NCBI GenBank assembly: GCA_050955045.1
Contig: JBPBQV010000030.1
Span: forward strand, 186,001-250,000
DNA: 64,000 bases
Reading direction: 5' to 3'
DNA from: Mucilaginibacter_A sp050955045
GTDB taxonomy: Bacteria > Bacteroidota > Bacteroidia > Sphingobacteriales > Sphingobacteriaceae
Shown here: positions 16,927-24,816 of the stretch, piece after piece
Position numbering within the stretch: the first letter of the stretch is position 1
Layout: each line of letters opens with the position of its first letter
The notes under the pieces: generated by a model
The model's database searches: none
The model's input: only the letters and a program-made list of their open reading frames with translations
Told to the model about the DNA's origin: nothing
Made by a program: the position numbers and the translations under genes

Positions 16927-17694
16927 ATGAAGAAACTTTACTTCCCTTTGCTAATGCTTCTTTTATCGGCATTTTCTTCGTGCGTGAACGTGGAAGAACG
17001 CTATACTTTTTTAAAAGACGGCGCCTGTAAAATTGATTACCGTTTTAATATGGGCAAAGCGGTTTCGGTACTTTCTAATTTGCTGCCTGATTCTGTAAAG
17101 CAAACGCCATCATACCTGATACAAAAAGATACAGCCATTAATTTTTATAGTGATTTGACGGAAGCGGAACGAAAAAAGCTGAGTAAGGACGAAATTAACC
17201 TGGCCAGGGCAACTTTGCTTCACCTTAAAATGAACCTAAAAAACAACCAAATGCTGGTTAACGTGCAGTACGAAGCGAAAGGTTCGAAGGAAGTAAAATA
17301 TTTTTTAACGCACTTTTCTGATATTGCACAACAGCAAAAAATAGGGCAATTGATAAGCGACCCACGACTAATGCAAGCAGGAGCGAGCAGTGGCGGAATG
17401 GGTATCAACGCAGCTTATTTTGATTACGATATTGGCAGTAAACATTTCTACCGAAAAGTGGACACCGTTAAGTTTAGAAAATATTTCAAGCAAAACGAAG
17501 CGATGTACAACATGGCCAAAGCCGCGCTGATTGATATGCCTTATAGTATGATGATACGTTTTCCACGGCCAATAAAAAAAACGGGAAATATACGGGCAAA
17601 ACTTTCTTCCGATAAAAAACAACTGACTTTAAACAGCACTATGGATGAAATCGTAAAAACGCCACAGCTTTTAAATCTGAAAGTAGAATACTGA
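16927..17694 (+). CDS. Lipoprotein of unknown function
   Basis: I do not recognise the family. The 255-residue protein starts with a lipoprotein signal (MKKLYFPLLMLLLSAFSSC), so it should be anchored in the periplasm or outer membrane; the rest alternates charged strands and helices (YTFLKDGACKIDYRFNMG) and has no membrane segment. An in-frame ATG at 16906 was rejected because it overlaps a CATATTTG promoter-like element and precedes the signal. A reverse copy of the repeat motif (16955-16965) is read as MLLLS inside the signal peptide. The stop overlaps the next ATG by one base (TGATG), indicating cotranscription with the Rieske gene. Confidence 0.85.
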   Translation: MKKLYFPLLMLLLSAFSSCVNVEERYTFLKDGACKIDYRFNMGKAVSVLSNLLPDSVKQTPSYLIQKDTAINFYSDLTEAERKKLSKDEINLARATLLHLKMNLKNNQMLVNVQYEAKGSKEVKYFLTHFSDIAQQQKIGQLISDPRLMQAGASSGGMGINAAYFDYDIGSKHFYRKVDTVKFRKYFKQNEAMYNMAKAALIDMPYSMMIRFPRPIKKTGNIRAKLSSDKKQLTLNSTMDEIVKTPQLLNLKVEY

Positions 17695-18020
17695 TGCTGG
17701 AATGGGTAAAAGTTGCCGAAAATATACCGGTAAAAGAAGCATTTATCCGAAAAGTAAAAGCAGGAAACTGCGATCTTTGTTTAATTGGTTTTGAAGGAAA
17801 AATCTACGCAGTTTCTGCAAAATGCCCGCACGCCGGTGGCGAATTAGCTGGAGGCTGGTGCGAAAAAGGACAAGTAATTTGTCCGCTTCACCGTTATCAA
17901 TACGATTTAAAAACAGGAAAAGGCGCAGCCGGACAGGGTGATTATATTGATACTTTTCCGGTAGAAATTCGGGAAGAAGGTGTTTATGTGCAGGTGAAAA
18001 AGCGCTGGCGTTTGTTTTAG
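17694..18020 (+). CDS. Rieske [2Fe-2S] ferredoxin, NirD-like
   Basis: This 108-residue cytoplasmic protein binds a Rieske cluster through CPHAGGEL (Cys-x-His) and CPLHRYQYD (Cys-x2-His). Single-domain proteins like this serve as electron carriers or nitrite-reductase small subunits; no reductase or oxygenase partner is visible, so the role is open. It is translationally coupled to the upstream lipoprotein gene through a one-base overlap. A forward motif copy (17731-17741) is read in frame as PVKEAF near the N-terminus. It is followed by a palindromic repeat and the convergent folD. Confidence 0.92.
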   Translation: MLEWVKVAENIPVKEAFIRKVKAGNCDLCLIGFEGKIYAVSAKCPHAGGELAGGWCEKGQVICPLHRYQYDLKTGKGAAGQGDYIDTFPVEIREEGVYVQVKKRWRLF

Positions 18021-18025
18021 TTTGC

Positions 18026-18132
18026 TGTCATCTCGTTTTGCTGTCATCTCGACCGCAGGGAGAAATCTTCTTCAAAGCGAAAAAGAAACCTTTATTTTTA
18101 AAAGAAGATTTCTCCCTCCGGTCGAAATAACA
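18026..18132. repeat. 91-bp imperfect palindromic repeat, copy 2, with partial end duplication
   Basis: The core (18042-18132) has outer arms TGTCATCTCGACC and GGTCGAAATAACA and inner arms GGGAGAAATCTTCTT and AAGAAGATTTCTCCC, closely matching the copy at 2445-2532. TGTCATCTCG is repeated just upstream (18026-18035), which looks like slippage or a partial second insertion. Like copy 1 it fills a convergent intergenic gap. Confidence 0.85.
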
Positions 18133-18157
18133 AATGTGATTCTTTTACAACCTGTTT

Positions 18158-19039
18158 TTAAGGATAGATTTCTTTTCGTGCCGAAGCCAGCGTATTTTTC
18201 AACAAACCAATAATTGTCATCAAACCAACTCCTCCGGGAACAGGTGTAATCCAGGAAGCTTTTGGTGCTACGTTTTCAAAATCCACATCGCCATAAAGTT
18301 TATAACCAGATTTGGTTTGAGTTGATTCTTCCCGGTTCATGCCCACATCAATAATTATAACACCTTCTTTCACCATATCAGCAGTAATAAAATTCTTTTT
18401 GCCGATAGCGACAATCAGAATATCAGCTTCTAAAGTAAACTTTTTAATATCTGGCGTTCGGCTGTGGCACATGGTTACCGTACAATTTCCAGGCTGTGCG
18501 TTCCGGGCCATTAAAATACTCATCGGCGAACCCACAATATTACTTCGGCCAACTACCACACAATGTTTGCCGGAAGTTTCGATGCCATATTCCTGCAACA
18601 TCAGCGTGATGCCGTAAGGTGTCGCCGGAATAAAAGAAGGCAGATTGCGCTGCATCCGGCCCAAATTTAGCGGATGAAAACCATCTACATCTTTGCGGTG
18701 ATCAATCTTTTCAGTTACTTTTTCCGGATCGATATGTTTGGGTAAAGGTAGTTGTACGATGATACCATCAATGCCTTTATCAGCGTTTAATTCTGCAACT
18801 TTTTGCAGTAATTCTTCTTCGGTTACATCACTTTCATAACGAACCAGAGATGACTGAAAACCAACTTTTTCGCAGTTGCGCATTTTGCTGGCTACATAAG
18901 TTTCGCTTCCGCCATCATGTCCAACTAAAACCGCTACCAGATGTGGTTTGCGACCGGTTTTTTCCAGCAATTCTGCGGCTTCCTGCGCTATTTCTACTTT
19001 AAGTTTTTCGGATACGTATTTGCCGTCGAGTAATTGCAT
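18158..19039 (-). CDS. folD: Methylenetetrahydrofolate dehydrogenase/cyclohydrolase
   Basis: FolD interconverts methylene-, methenyl- and formyl-tetrahydrofolate with NADP+, supplying one-carbon units. The 293-residue sequence has the catalytic lysine in TYVASKMRNCEKVG, the QLPLPKHID segment, PATPYGITLM and the Rossmann signature VVGRSNIVGSPMSILM, ending in TPVPGGVGLMTI. It is a single-copy housekeeping gene, 21 bp from the upstream reading frame on the same strand. A degenerate motif copy with one inserted base (ATAAAAGAAGGCA, 18630-18642) lies in the coding region. Confidence 0.96.
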   Translation of the reverse strand: MQLLDGKYVSEKLKVEIAQEAAELLEKTGRKPHLVAVLVGHDGGSETYVASKMRNCEKVGFQSSLVRYESDVTEEELLQKVAELNADKGIDGIIVQLPLPKHIDPEKVTEKIDHRKDVDGFHPLNLGRMQRNLPSFIPATPYGITLMLQEYGIETSGKHCVVVGRSNIVGSPMSILMARNAQPGNCTVTMCHSRTPDIKKFTLEADILIVAIGKKNFITADMVKEGVIIIDVGMNREESTQTKSGYKLYGDVDFENVAPKASWITPVPGGVGLMTIIGLLKNTLASARKEIYP

Positions 19040-19060
19040 GTTAAATATAAAAACCTGATG

Positions 19061-19885
19061 CTATTTGCAAGTCATCAATTTAAAATTACCAAAAAGAGCT
19101 TTAGAACTATTTTTATACTCAATTGGTGCACTGATATAAAAATATTTCATTCGGGTTGGATTGAACATCTTGGTGTCACTGATTTTAGTTTTGTCTAAAT
19201 AAACCTGTTCATATTCGCCATCAACTGCAATAGAAACATGCATAATCTGGTTGGCAAACCCTTGTAAATCTATGTCAGTAGTATGATAGTATTTTGTATC
19301 ACTGCTGCTTTCAATTGTTCCATTTTTGTTGTAATAGGAGAGGCTTATATTATTTATTGCGCCATCGTTATAAGCATCCGAAACATAGCTTCTAACACTG
19401 TTATCGCCAGCAAACCCAAAACTTAAAGGACTAAGATCTTCAATCTTATCTGCAACAGCAACAATATCAAATTCAACTGTAAATTTTGTTGGGTATTTAA
19501 TTAGTTTAGCTAATTTATAAGATGCAAAATTTTGAAGTTGAAGCCATTTGCCAGGAAGTTCGCTTGTTTTAACTACTTCTCCAGAACCATTTGTTTTCCA
19601 GGCAGTGGGCATTCTTCCAATGGGGTTTGATGAAAATTTTTCTTCGTATAATGAAGAATCACAAGCTGCAAAGTCAAATGCGGTATTTATTTTGATCTTT
19701 TTTGAGTTTGTTGTGCCATTTGTTTGCGGATCGTTTGATGCTTTCTTATCCATCATCTGACCAACTTTATCACTGGCCTTTTGCTTGGCTTTTTGAATCA
19801 AACTACCAAACTGTGCATCAGCATTGAAAGTGAAAAAAAAGATAGAAACAAATGTTAAGATTGAGTTTAAAATTATCTTTTTCAT
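19061..19885 (-). CDS. Secreted protein with lectin-like beta-sandwich, function unknown
   Basis: The 274-residue protein has a signal peptide (MKKIILNSILTFVSIFFFTFNADA), a Lys/Ser-rich helical stretch with QKAKQKASDKVGQMMDKKA, and a region from about residue 75 on that reads like a concanavalin-A/LamG-type sandwich (FTVEFDIVAVADK, MHVSIAVDGEYEQVYLDKTKI). Related Sphingobacteria proteins often carry an OmpA domain after this region; here none follows, so it is either a short family member or a shortened one. No operon partner is clear. I cannot assign a function. Confidence 0.75.
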   Translation of the reverse strand: MKKIILNSILTFVSIFFFTFNADAQFGSLIQKAKQKASDKVGQMMDKKASNDPQTNGTTNSKKIKINTAFDFAACDSSLYEEKFSSNPIGRMPTAWKTNGSGEVVKTSELPGKWLQLQNFASYKLAKLIKYPTKFTVEFDIVAVADKIEDLSPLSFGFAGDNSVRSYVSDAYNDGAINNISLSYYNKNGTIESSSDTKYYHTTDIDLQGFANQIMHVSIAVDGEYEQVYLDKTKISDTKMFNPTRMKYFYISAPIEYKNSSKALFGNFKLMTCK

Positions 19886-19919
19886 AAATTTATGATTGTG
19901 ATATAAATTAAAGCAAAAA

Positions 19920-21707
19920 TTAATCTAGTTTCAAAACTGCCATAAATGCTGATTGCGGGATTTCCACATTACCAACCTGGCGCATGCGCTTTTTACCTTT
20001 TTTCTGTTTTTCCAGCAACTTCCGTTTACGGGAAATATCACCGCCGTAACATTTGGCCGTTACATCTTTACGCAAAGCTTTTACGGTTTCGCGGGCGATG
20101 ATTTTGGCACCGATGGAAGCTTGAACGATAATTTCAAACTGTTGCCGCGGAATCAGTTCTTTCAGTTTTTCACAGATTTTCTTTCCGAAATCATAAGAGT
20201 TGCTACGGTGAATCAGGGAAGATAAAGCATCAACCGGTTCGCCGTTTAAACGAATATCCAAACGAACCAAATCCGACTGGCGGTAACCAATTTGTGTGTA
20301 ATCAAATGAAGCATAACCTTTGGAAATCGTTTTGAGTTTATCGTAAAAATCAAACACAATCTCACCCATCGGTAATTCAAAAATCAGTTCTACCCGATCA
20401 GCAGTGAGATAAGATTGATTGACAATCGTTCCGCGCTTCTGAATACAAAGCGACATTACCGGACCAACAAATTCTGATTTTGTAATGATGTTTGCTTTAA
20501 TATAAGGTTCTTCCACAAAATCCAGCTTGCTTGGATCAGGTAAATCGGATGGATTATGAACCTGCAATTCATCACCTTTAGTGGTGTAAGCCATGTACGA
20601 AACGTTGGGAACGGTAGTAATAACCGTCATATCAAACTCGCGTTCCAAACGTTCCTGAATAATTTCCATGTGCAGCATCCCCAAGAAACCGCAACGGAAA
20701 CCAAAACCCAAAGCAGCCGATGATTCCGGCTCAAAAACCAGCGAAGCATCGTTCAGCTGCAATTTGGCCATACTTTCGCGCAGTTCTTCGTAATCATCAG
20801 TATCTACCGGATAAATTCCGGCAAAAACCATTGGTTTTACTTCTTCAAAACCTTGAATGCCTTCGGCAGCCGGGCGTTCGATTAGCGTAATCGTATCGCC
20901 AACTTTAACTTCACGTGCTTCTTTTATGCCCGAAATTATATAGCCTACATCGCCGGTTTTGATCACATCTTTTGGCAGCTGTGTGAGTTTTAAAGTTCCA
21001 ACTTCATCGGCAATATATTCTTTGCCGGTAGCCATAAATTTTACTTTGGTATTTTTCCTGATCTCACCGTTTACTACTTTATAATAAGCGATAATGCCGC
21101 GGAAAGAATTGAAAACCGAATCAAAAATTAAAGCCTGCAAAGGTGCATTCGGATCGCCAACTGGCGCTGGGACACGATCAATGATGGCTTTTAAAATCTC
21201 CAGCACACCTAAACCTGTTTTGCCGGAAGCAGCCAGAATATCTTCGCGTTTGCAACCAATCAAATCCACAATCTGGTCTTTCACTTCTTCTGGCATTGCG
21301 CCCGGCAAATCCATTTTGTTTAAAACGGGGATGATTTCCAGATCATTTTCCAAAGCCAGATACAAATTGGAAATGGTTTGTGCCTGAATACCTTGCGAAG
21401 CGTCCACAATCAGCAGTGCACCTTCGCAGGCAGCGATGGAACGAGAAACTTCGTATGAAAAATCGACGTGTCCGGGCGTATCGATCAGGTTCAAAACGTA
21501 AGGCTGCCCGTCCAAAATATAATCCATCTGGATGGCGTGGCTTTTGATGGTGATGCCACGTTCGCGTTCCAGGTCCATATCGTCCAGCAACTGGGCCTGA
21601 GATTCGCGTTTGGTAACGGTATTGGTATATTCGAGCAGCCGATCGGCCAGGGTACTTTTACCATGATCAATGTGTGCGATGATACAGAAATTGCGGATAT
21701 GCTTCAT
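19920..21707 (-). CDS. lepA: Elongation factor 4 (ribosomal back-translocase)
   Basis: This 595-residue GTPase is full length for LepA. G1 is HIDHGKSTLADRLLEYT, G3 DTPGHVDF and G4 NKMDLP; the C-terminal LepA-specific domain ends in ISRKRKLLEKQKKGKKRMRQVG. LepA binds stalled or mistranslocated ribosomes and aids recovery under ionic stress. A reverse motif copy (20916-20926) is read in frame as GIKEAREV within domain II. It is a single gene; the downstream neighbour on this strand is the secreted lectin-like protein. Confidence 0.97.
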   Translation of the reverse strand: MKHIRNFCIIAHIDHGKSTLADRLLEYTNTVTKRESQAQLLDDMDLERERGITIKSHAIQMDYILDGQPYVLNLIDTPGHVDFSYEVSRSIAACEGALLIVDASQGIQAQTISNLYLALENDLEIIPVLNKMDLPGAMPEEVKDQIVDLIGCKREDILAASGKTGLGVLEILKAIIDRVPAPVGDPNAPLQALIFDSVFNSFRGIIAYYKVVNGEIRKNTKVKFMATGKEYIADEVGTLKLTQLPKDVIKTGDVGYIISGIKEAREVKVGDTITLIERPAAEGIQGFEEVKPMVFAGIYPVDTDDYEELRESMAKLQLNDASLVFEPESSAALGFGFRCGFLGMLHMEIIQERLEREFDMTVITTVPNVSYMAYTTKGDELQVHNPSDLPDPSKLDFVEEPYIKANIITKSEFVGPVMSLCIQKRGTIVNQSYLTADRVELIFELPMGEIVFDFYDKLKTISKGYASFDYTQIGYRQSDLVRLDIRLNGEPVDALSSLIHRSNSYDFGKKICEKLKELIPRQQFEIIVQASIGAKIIARETVKALRKDVTAKCYGGDISRKRKLLEKQKKGKKRMRQVGNVEIPQSAFMAVLKLD

Positions 21708-21769
21708 TTATCCCGCAAAAATAACGTTTTGAAGGCAATTTTGCTTGTGCTATTTTGGGTGGAATTAAA

Positions 21770-21812
21770 GGTGGTAAAAGAAGTATTATTTAAAATCAGC
21801 TTCTTTTAATTC
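21770..21812. repeat. Inverted pair of motif copies at the hicA end
   Basis: TAAAAGAAGTA (21775-21785) and the partial reverse CTTCTTTTAATT (21800-21811) face each other and overlap the last codons of the hicA frame. Pairing is imperfect. Confidence 0.55.
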
Positions 21813-21998
21813 AGCTTGCTTTAAAATAGACCGAAATGTACCAACAGGTATTTATTTTCGCTCCGCAGGAACAATAACCGTTAAAGTTGGCTCACCAGTT
21901 TTGCGTAGTTTAACATGACTTCCTTTTTGTGAAATAAAGGTGAAATCCTTACTTTTCAAAATTTTAACAATGTAATCTGATGAATAAAGCTTAGGCAT
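21786..21998 (-). pseudogene. hicA: HicA-type toxin gene interrupted by an in-frame stop
   Basis: On the minus strand the frame opens with MPKLYSSDYIVKILKSK and carries the HicA core SQKGSHVKLRK with its catalytic histidine and TLTVIVPAERK. A TAA at 21852-21854 then ends it at 48 residues. Reading on in the same frame gives IPVGTFRSILKQAELKEADFK and a second stop at 21786-21788, exactly the missing C-terminal helix; intact relatives have KEIP here, so the stop probably came from GAA by one base change. The start overlaps the hicB stop by 8 nt. The product is likely inactive, leaving an orphan antitoxin, though a sequencing error is possible. Confidence 0.8.
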
Positions 21999-22209
21999 AT
22001 TTTAATGTAGTTGCCACAATTTTAGGAGATTCTACATGAGTTAATTTAGTTCCATCCTCATCTTCAAAATACAATTCCAAAGCTTCCTGTAAATTAGCTA
22101 AAGCTGCTTCTTTAGATTCGCCAAAACTGGAAACTTCCACATTCAAACATTTTGCAACATAGAATTTATCTTCCTTCCAAACAATGTTTTCTAACTCAAC
22201 TGTTTTCAT
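21991..22209 (-). CDS. hicB: HicB-family antitoxin
   Basis: The 72-residue product has the partial RNase-H-like HicB fold: KEDKFYVAKCLNVEVSSFGESKEAALANLQEALELYFED is the family's characteristic block (cited here by its landmarks KFYVAKCLNVE and EAALANLQEALELYFE). HicB binds and neutralises HicA. An open frame continues upstream to 22413 but overlaps the divergent helicase gene and has no similarity, so the ATG at 22209 is preferred. It lacks an obvious DNA-binding extension. It is first in a hicB-hicA order, with hicA broken. Confidence 0.85.
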   Translation of the reverse strand: MKTVELENIVWKEDKFYVAKCLNVEVSSFGESKEAALANLQEALELYFEDEDGTKLTHVESPKIVATTLKYA

Positions 22210-22316
22210 TGGTTTTTTATTTGAAGATAACTTTAATTCTTTAAAGCCAACACAAAAACTTCTCAGGAGGTATGAATTTTGTTGATATTTCTTGCTAAAT
22301 TTCTTATCATTGTTAG

Positions 22317-24812
22317 ATGCAGCAAAACCCGCAACTCGATCTCGCCAACAATTTTGTACAGCATACCAACCGCAATATTTTTTTAACCGGAAAGGCCGGA
22401 ACGGGCAAAACAACGTTCCTGCATCAGCTTAAAAAAACGTCGCATAAACGGATGGCAGTGGTTGCGCCAACTGGTGTGGCAGCCATCAATGCGGGCGGCG
22501 TTACCATTCACTCGCTGTTTCAGCTGCCGTTTGGGCCTTATATTCCGCAGGAAAACTCGGATCAGAACACAGCTTTTAAAAAGCAGTTTAATCGCGAAAA
22601 AATTAACCTGATTAAAAGTCTGGATTTGCTGGTGATCGACGAGATCAGTATGGTGCGCGCAGATGTTTTGGATGCGATGGACGATGTACTACGTCGTTAC
22701 CGTAACCGTAGTAAACCTTTCGGCGGTGTGCAGTTGCTAATGATTGGCGATTTACACCAGCTTTCGCCCATTGTAAAACGCGAAGAAGCCCAACTGCTGA
22801 AACCGTATTATGATACGATGTATTTTTTCAGCAGCCACGCGCTTAAACAAACGCCGCTGGTTAATATCGAACTCAAACATATTTACCGGCAGTCTGATAC
22901 TTCTTTTATCGACCTTTTAAATGCCATTCGCGAAAATCGGATTACGCAACAGGTTTTAAAGGATTTGAACGAACGATATGTTCCCAATTTTAAGCCCAAC
23001 GAAAGCGAAGGTTACATTACTTTAACTACACACAATAATTCAGCACAACATTTAAACGCCAGCAAATTAGCCGAAATTAAACAGTCGGTACATCGGTTTA
23101 AAGCGGTAATTCAGGGTGATTTTCCGGAATACGCTTATCCAACAGTTCCTGATCTGGAACTAAAAAATGGCGCGCAGGTAATGTTTGTGAAAAATGACAG
23201 CTCGCGCGACAAGCTTTTTTACAATGGAAAAATTGGTAAAGTGCTGCGCGTGGTGGATGATGTGATTTATGTGAAATGTCCGGGTGATGATGATGAAATT
23301 AGCGTTGGGCCGATGGTTTGGCAAAACATCAAATACGCTTTAAATTCATCCACAAAAGAAATAGAAGAAAATATTGCCGGCAGTTTTACGCAGCATCCGT
23401 TACGATTGGCCTGGGCAATCACCATCCATAAAAGTCAGGGTTTAACGTTTGAAAAAGCCATTATTGATGCCGAAGACGCCTTTACGCACGGCCAAGTTTA
23501 CGTAGCTTTAAGCAGATGTAAAACCTTGGAAGGTATGGTTTTAAGTTCTCCGTTGAAAGGGAAAAGTGTAATTACCGATCAAACTGTTGCCACTTACACG
23601 TTGGAAAGCGAACGCAACGCGCCAACAGAAAACAGCTTAGTTGAAGCCAAAAAATCCTTTCAGGAGGTTTTGCTGCGCGAACTGTTTGATTTCAATCCGA
23701 TCAAATTCAAATTTTTTGCCTTGTTGAAAGTTGCGGAAGAAAACGATCATCTTTTAGCCGGAAAACTTGCAGAAAACTTGCATCAAATCAAGTTGGATGT
23801 CGAGAAGCAGATTTATGCTGTATCAGATAAATTTCAGCACGAAATCAGTCAGTTGTTGCAGCAACCGCATCTGCCCGAAAACCACGAAACATTGCAGGAA
23901 CGCATTAAAAAAGCAAGCAGTTATTTTATTTCGAAGTTAGAGCCAATGCTTCTTTTACCAATACAAAATCTGGCTGTGGAAACAGATAATAAAGCCATCA
24001 AAAAAATAATTCTTGCTGCTTTAAACGGTTTGAAACAGGAAATCATTATTAAATTTCAGGTGATAAAAGAAGCATCTGTAAAGGGTTTTTCAGCGCTTAC
24101 TTATCTTCAAAATAAAGCCAACGCTGCCATCGATTTCAATCCTGTTTCTGCGGAGAAGAAGAATATTGCTGCAAAAACAGAATTAGAATCAGACCCGGAA
24201 AAATACAATTTCCCAGATTTGTTCAATGCTTTACGCAGCTGGCGAAACCGGCTGGCGGAAGAAAAAAACATGCCTGCTTATGTTATTTTGCATCAGAAAG
24301 TTTTGGAGAGTTTGGTTGAAAGGTTGCCTGCCACTTTAGCCGAACTAGAAACGATAAAAGGCATCGGTAAAAATAAAGTGCAACAATACGGCGAAGAAAT
24401 TTTAGCCTACATTAACGCGTACTGTAAAAATAAAAACATCGAAAGAAAACCGTTTAATGCTGAAAAAGTATCGGTAAAAACAGCATCAGCAATTTCTAAA
24501 ACGGATACCAAACAGGTTTCTTTCGATCTGTTCAAATCCGGAAAAACGATTGAGGAAATTGCTGCCGAACGTTCGTTTACAGCAGGAACAATTGAAAATC
24601 ATTTGTTGCATTTTGTAGAATTGGATGAACTGAAAATCACACAAATTTTTCCGCAGAAAATGATTGAAAATCTTCAAAATTACCTCAGCAAAAATCAACC
24701 GGAAAACTTAAATGAAGCGAAAACTGCTTTGGGCAATAATGTTTCTTACAGGGCCATACGCGCGGTAGTTAAACAGGTAAATTATCAGTATCCGCAGAAA
24801 GTGGCAGAGTGA
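22317..24812 (+). CDS. PIF1-type helicase with C-terminal HRDC and HTH_40-like domains
   Basis: This 831-residue protein has a PIF1/RecD-like superfamily 1B motor: Walker A GKAGTGKTTF near residue 26, VVAPTGVAAINAGG, the DEISMVRADV Walker B near 108, GDLHQLSP, and a 2B-type segment AWAITIHKSQGLTF with YVALSRCKTLEG. After a helical region an HRDC domain (~625-705, with TLAELETIKGIGKNKVQQYG) and an HTH_40-like tail (SGKTIEEIAAERSFTAGTIENHL) follow, as in RecQ. It should be a 5'-3' helicase for replication or repair intermediates. Three motif copies lie inside (22898, 23947, 24064) plus one TAAAAACAGCA variant (24475), in different frames. Confidence 0.93.
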   Translation: MQQNPQLDLANNFVQHTNRNIFLTGKAGTGKTTFLHQLKKTSHKRMAVVAPTGVAAINAGGVTIHSLFQLPFGPYIPQENSDQNTAFKKQFNREKINLIKSLDLLVIDEISMVRADVLDAMDDVLRRYRNRSKPFGGVQLLMIGDLHQLSPIVKREEAQLLKPYYDTMYFFSSHALKQTPLVNIELKHIYRQSDTSFIDLLNAIRENRITQQVLKDLNERYVPNFKPNESEGYITLTTHNNSAQHLNASKLAEIKQSVHRFKAVIQGDFPEYAYPTVPDLELKNGAQVMFVKNDSSRDKLFYNGKIGKVLRVVDDVIYVKCPGDDDEISVGPMVWQNIKYALNSSTKEIEENIAGSFTQHPLRLAWAITIHKSQGLTFEKAIIDAEDAFTHGQVYVALSRCKTLEGMVLSSPLKGKSVITDQTVATYTLESERNAPTENSLVEAKKSFQEVLLRELFDFNPIKFKFFALLKVAEENDHLLAGKLAENLHQIKLDVEKQIYAVSDKFQHEISQLLQQPHLPENHETLQERIKKASSYFISKLEPMLLLPIQNLAVETDNKAIKKIILAALNGLKQEIIIKFQVIKEASVKGFSALTYLQNKANAAIDFNPVSAEKKNIAAKTELESDPEKYNFPDLFNALRSWRNRLAEEKNMPAYVILHQKVLESLVERLPATLAELETIKGIGKNKVQQYGEEILAYINAYCKNKNIERKPFNAEKVSVKTASAISKTDTKQVSFDLFKSGKTIEEIAAERSFTAGTIENHLLHFVELDELKITQIFPQKMIENLQNYLSKNQPENLNEAKTALGNNVSYRAIRAVVKQVNYQYPQKVAE

Positions 24813-24816
24813 AAAA

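Noticed and set aside
18022..18213. 63-codon open frame with VISTAGRNLL-like sequence
   Set aside because: It is read through the palindromic repeat at 18026-18132 and into folD on the other strand; such peptides are well-known artefacts of this repeat type.
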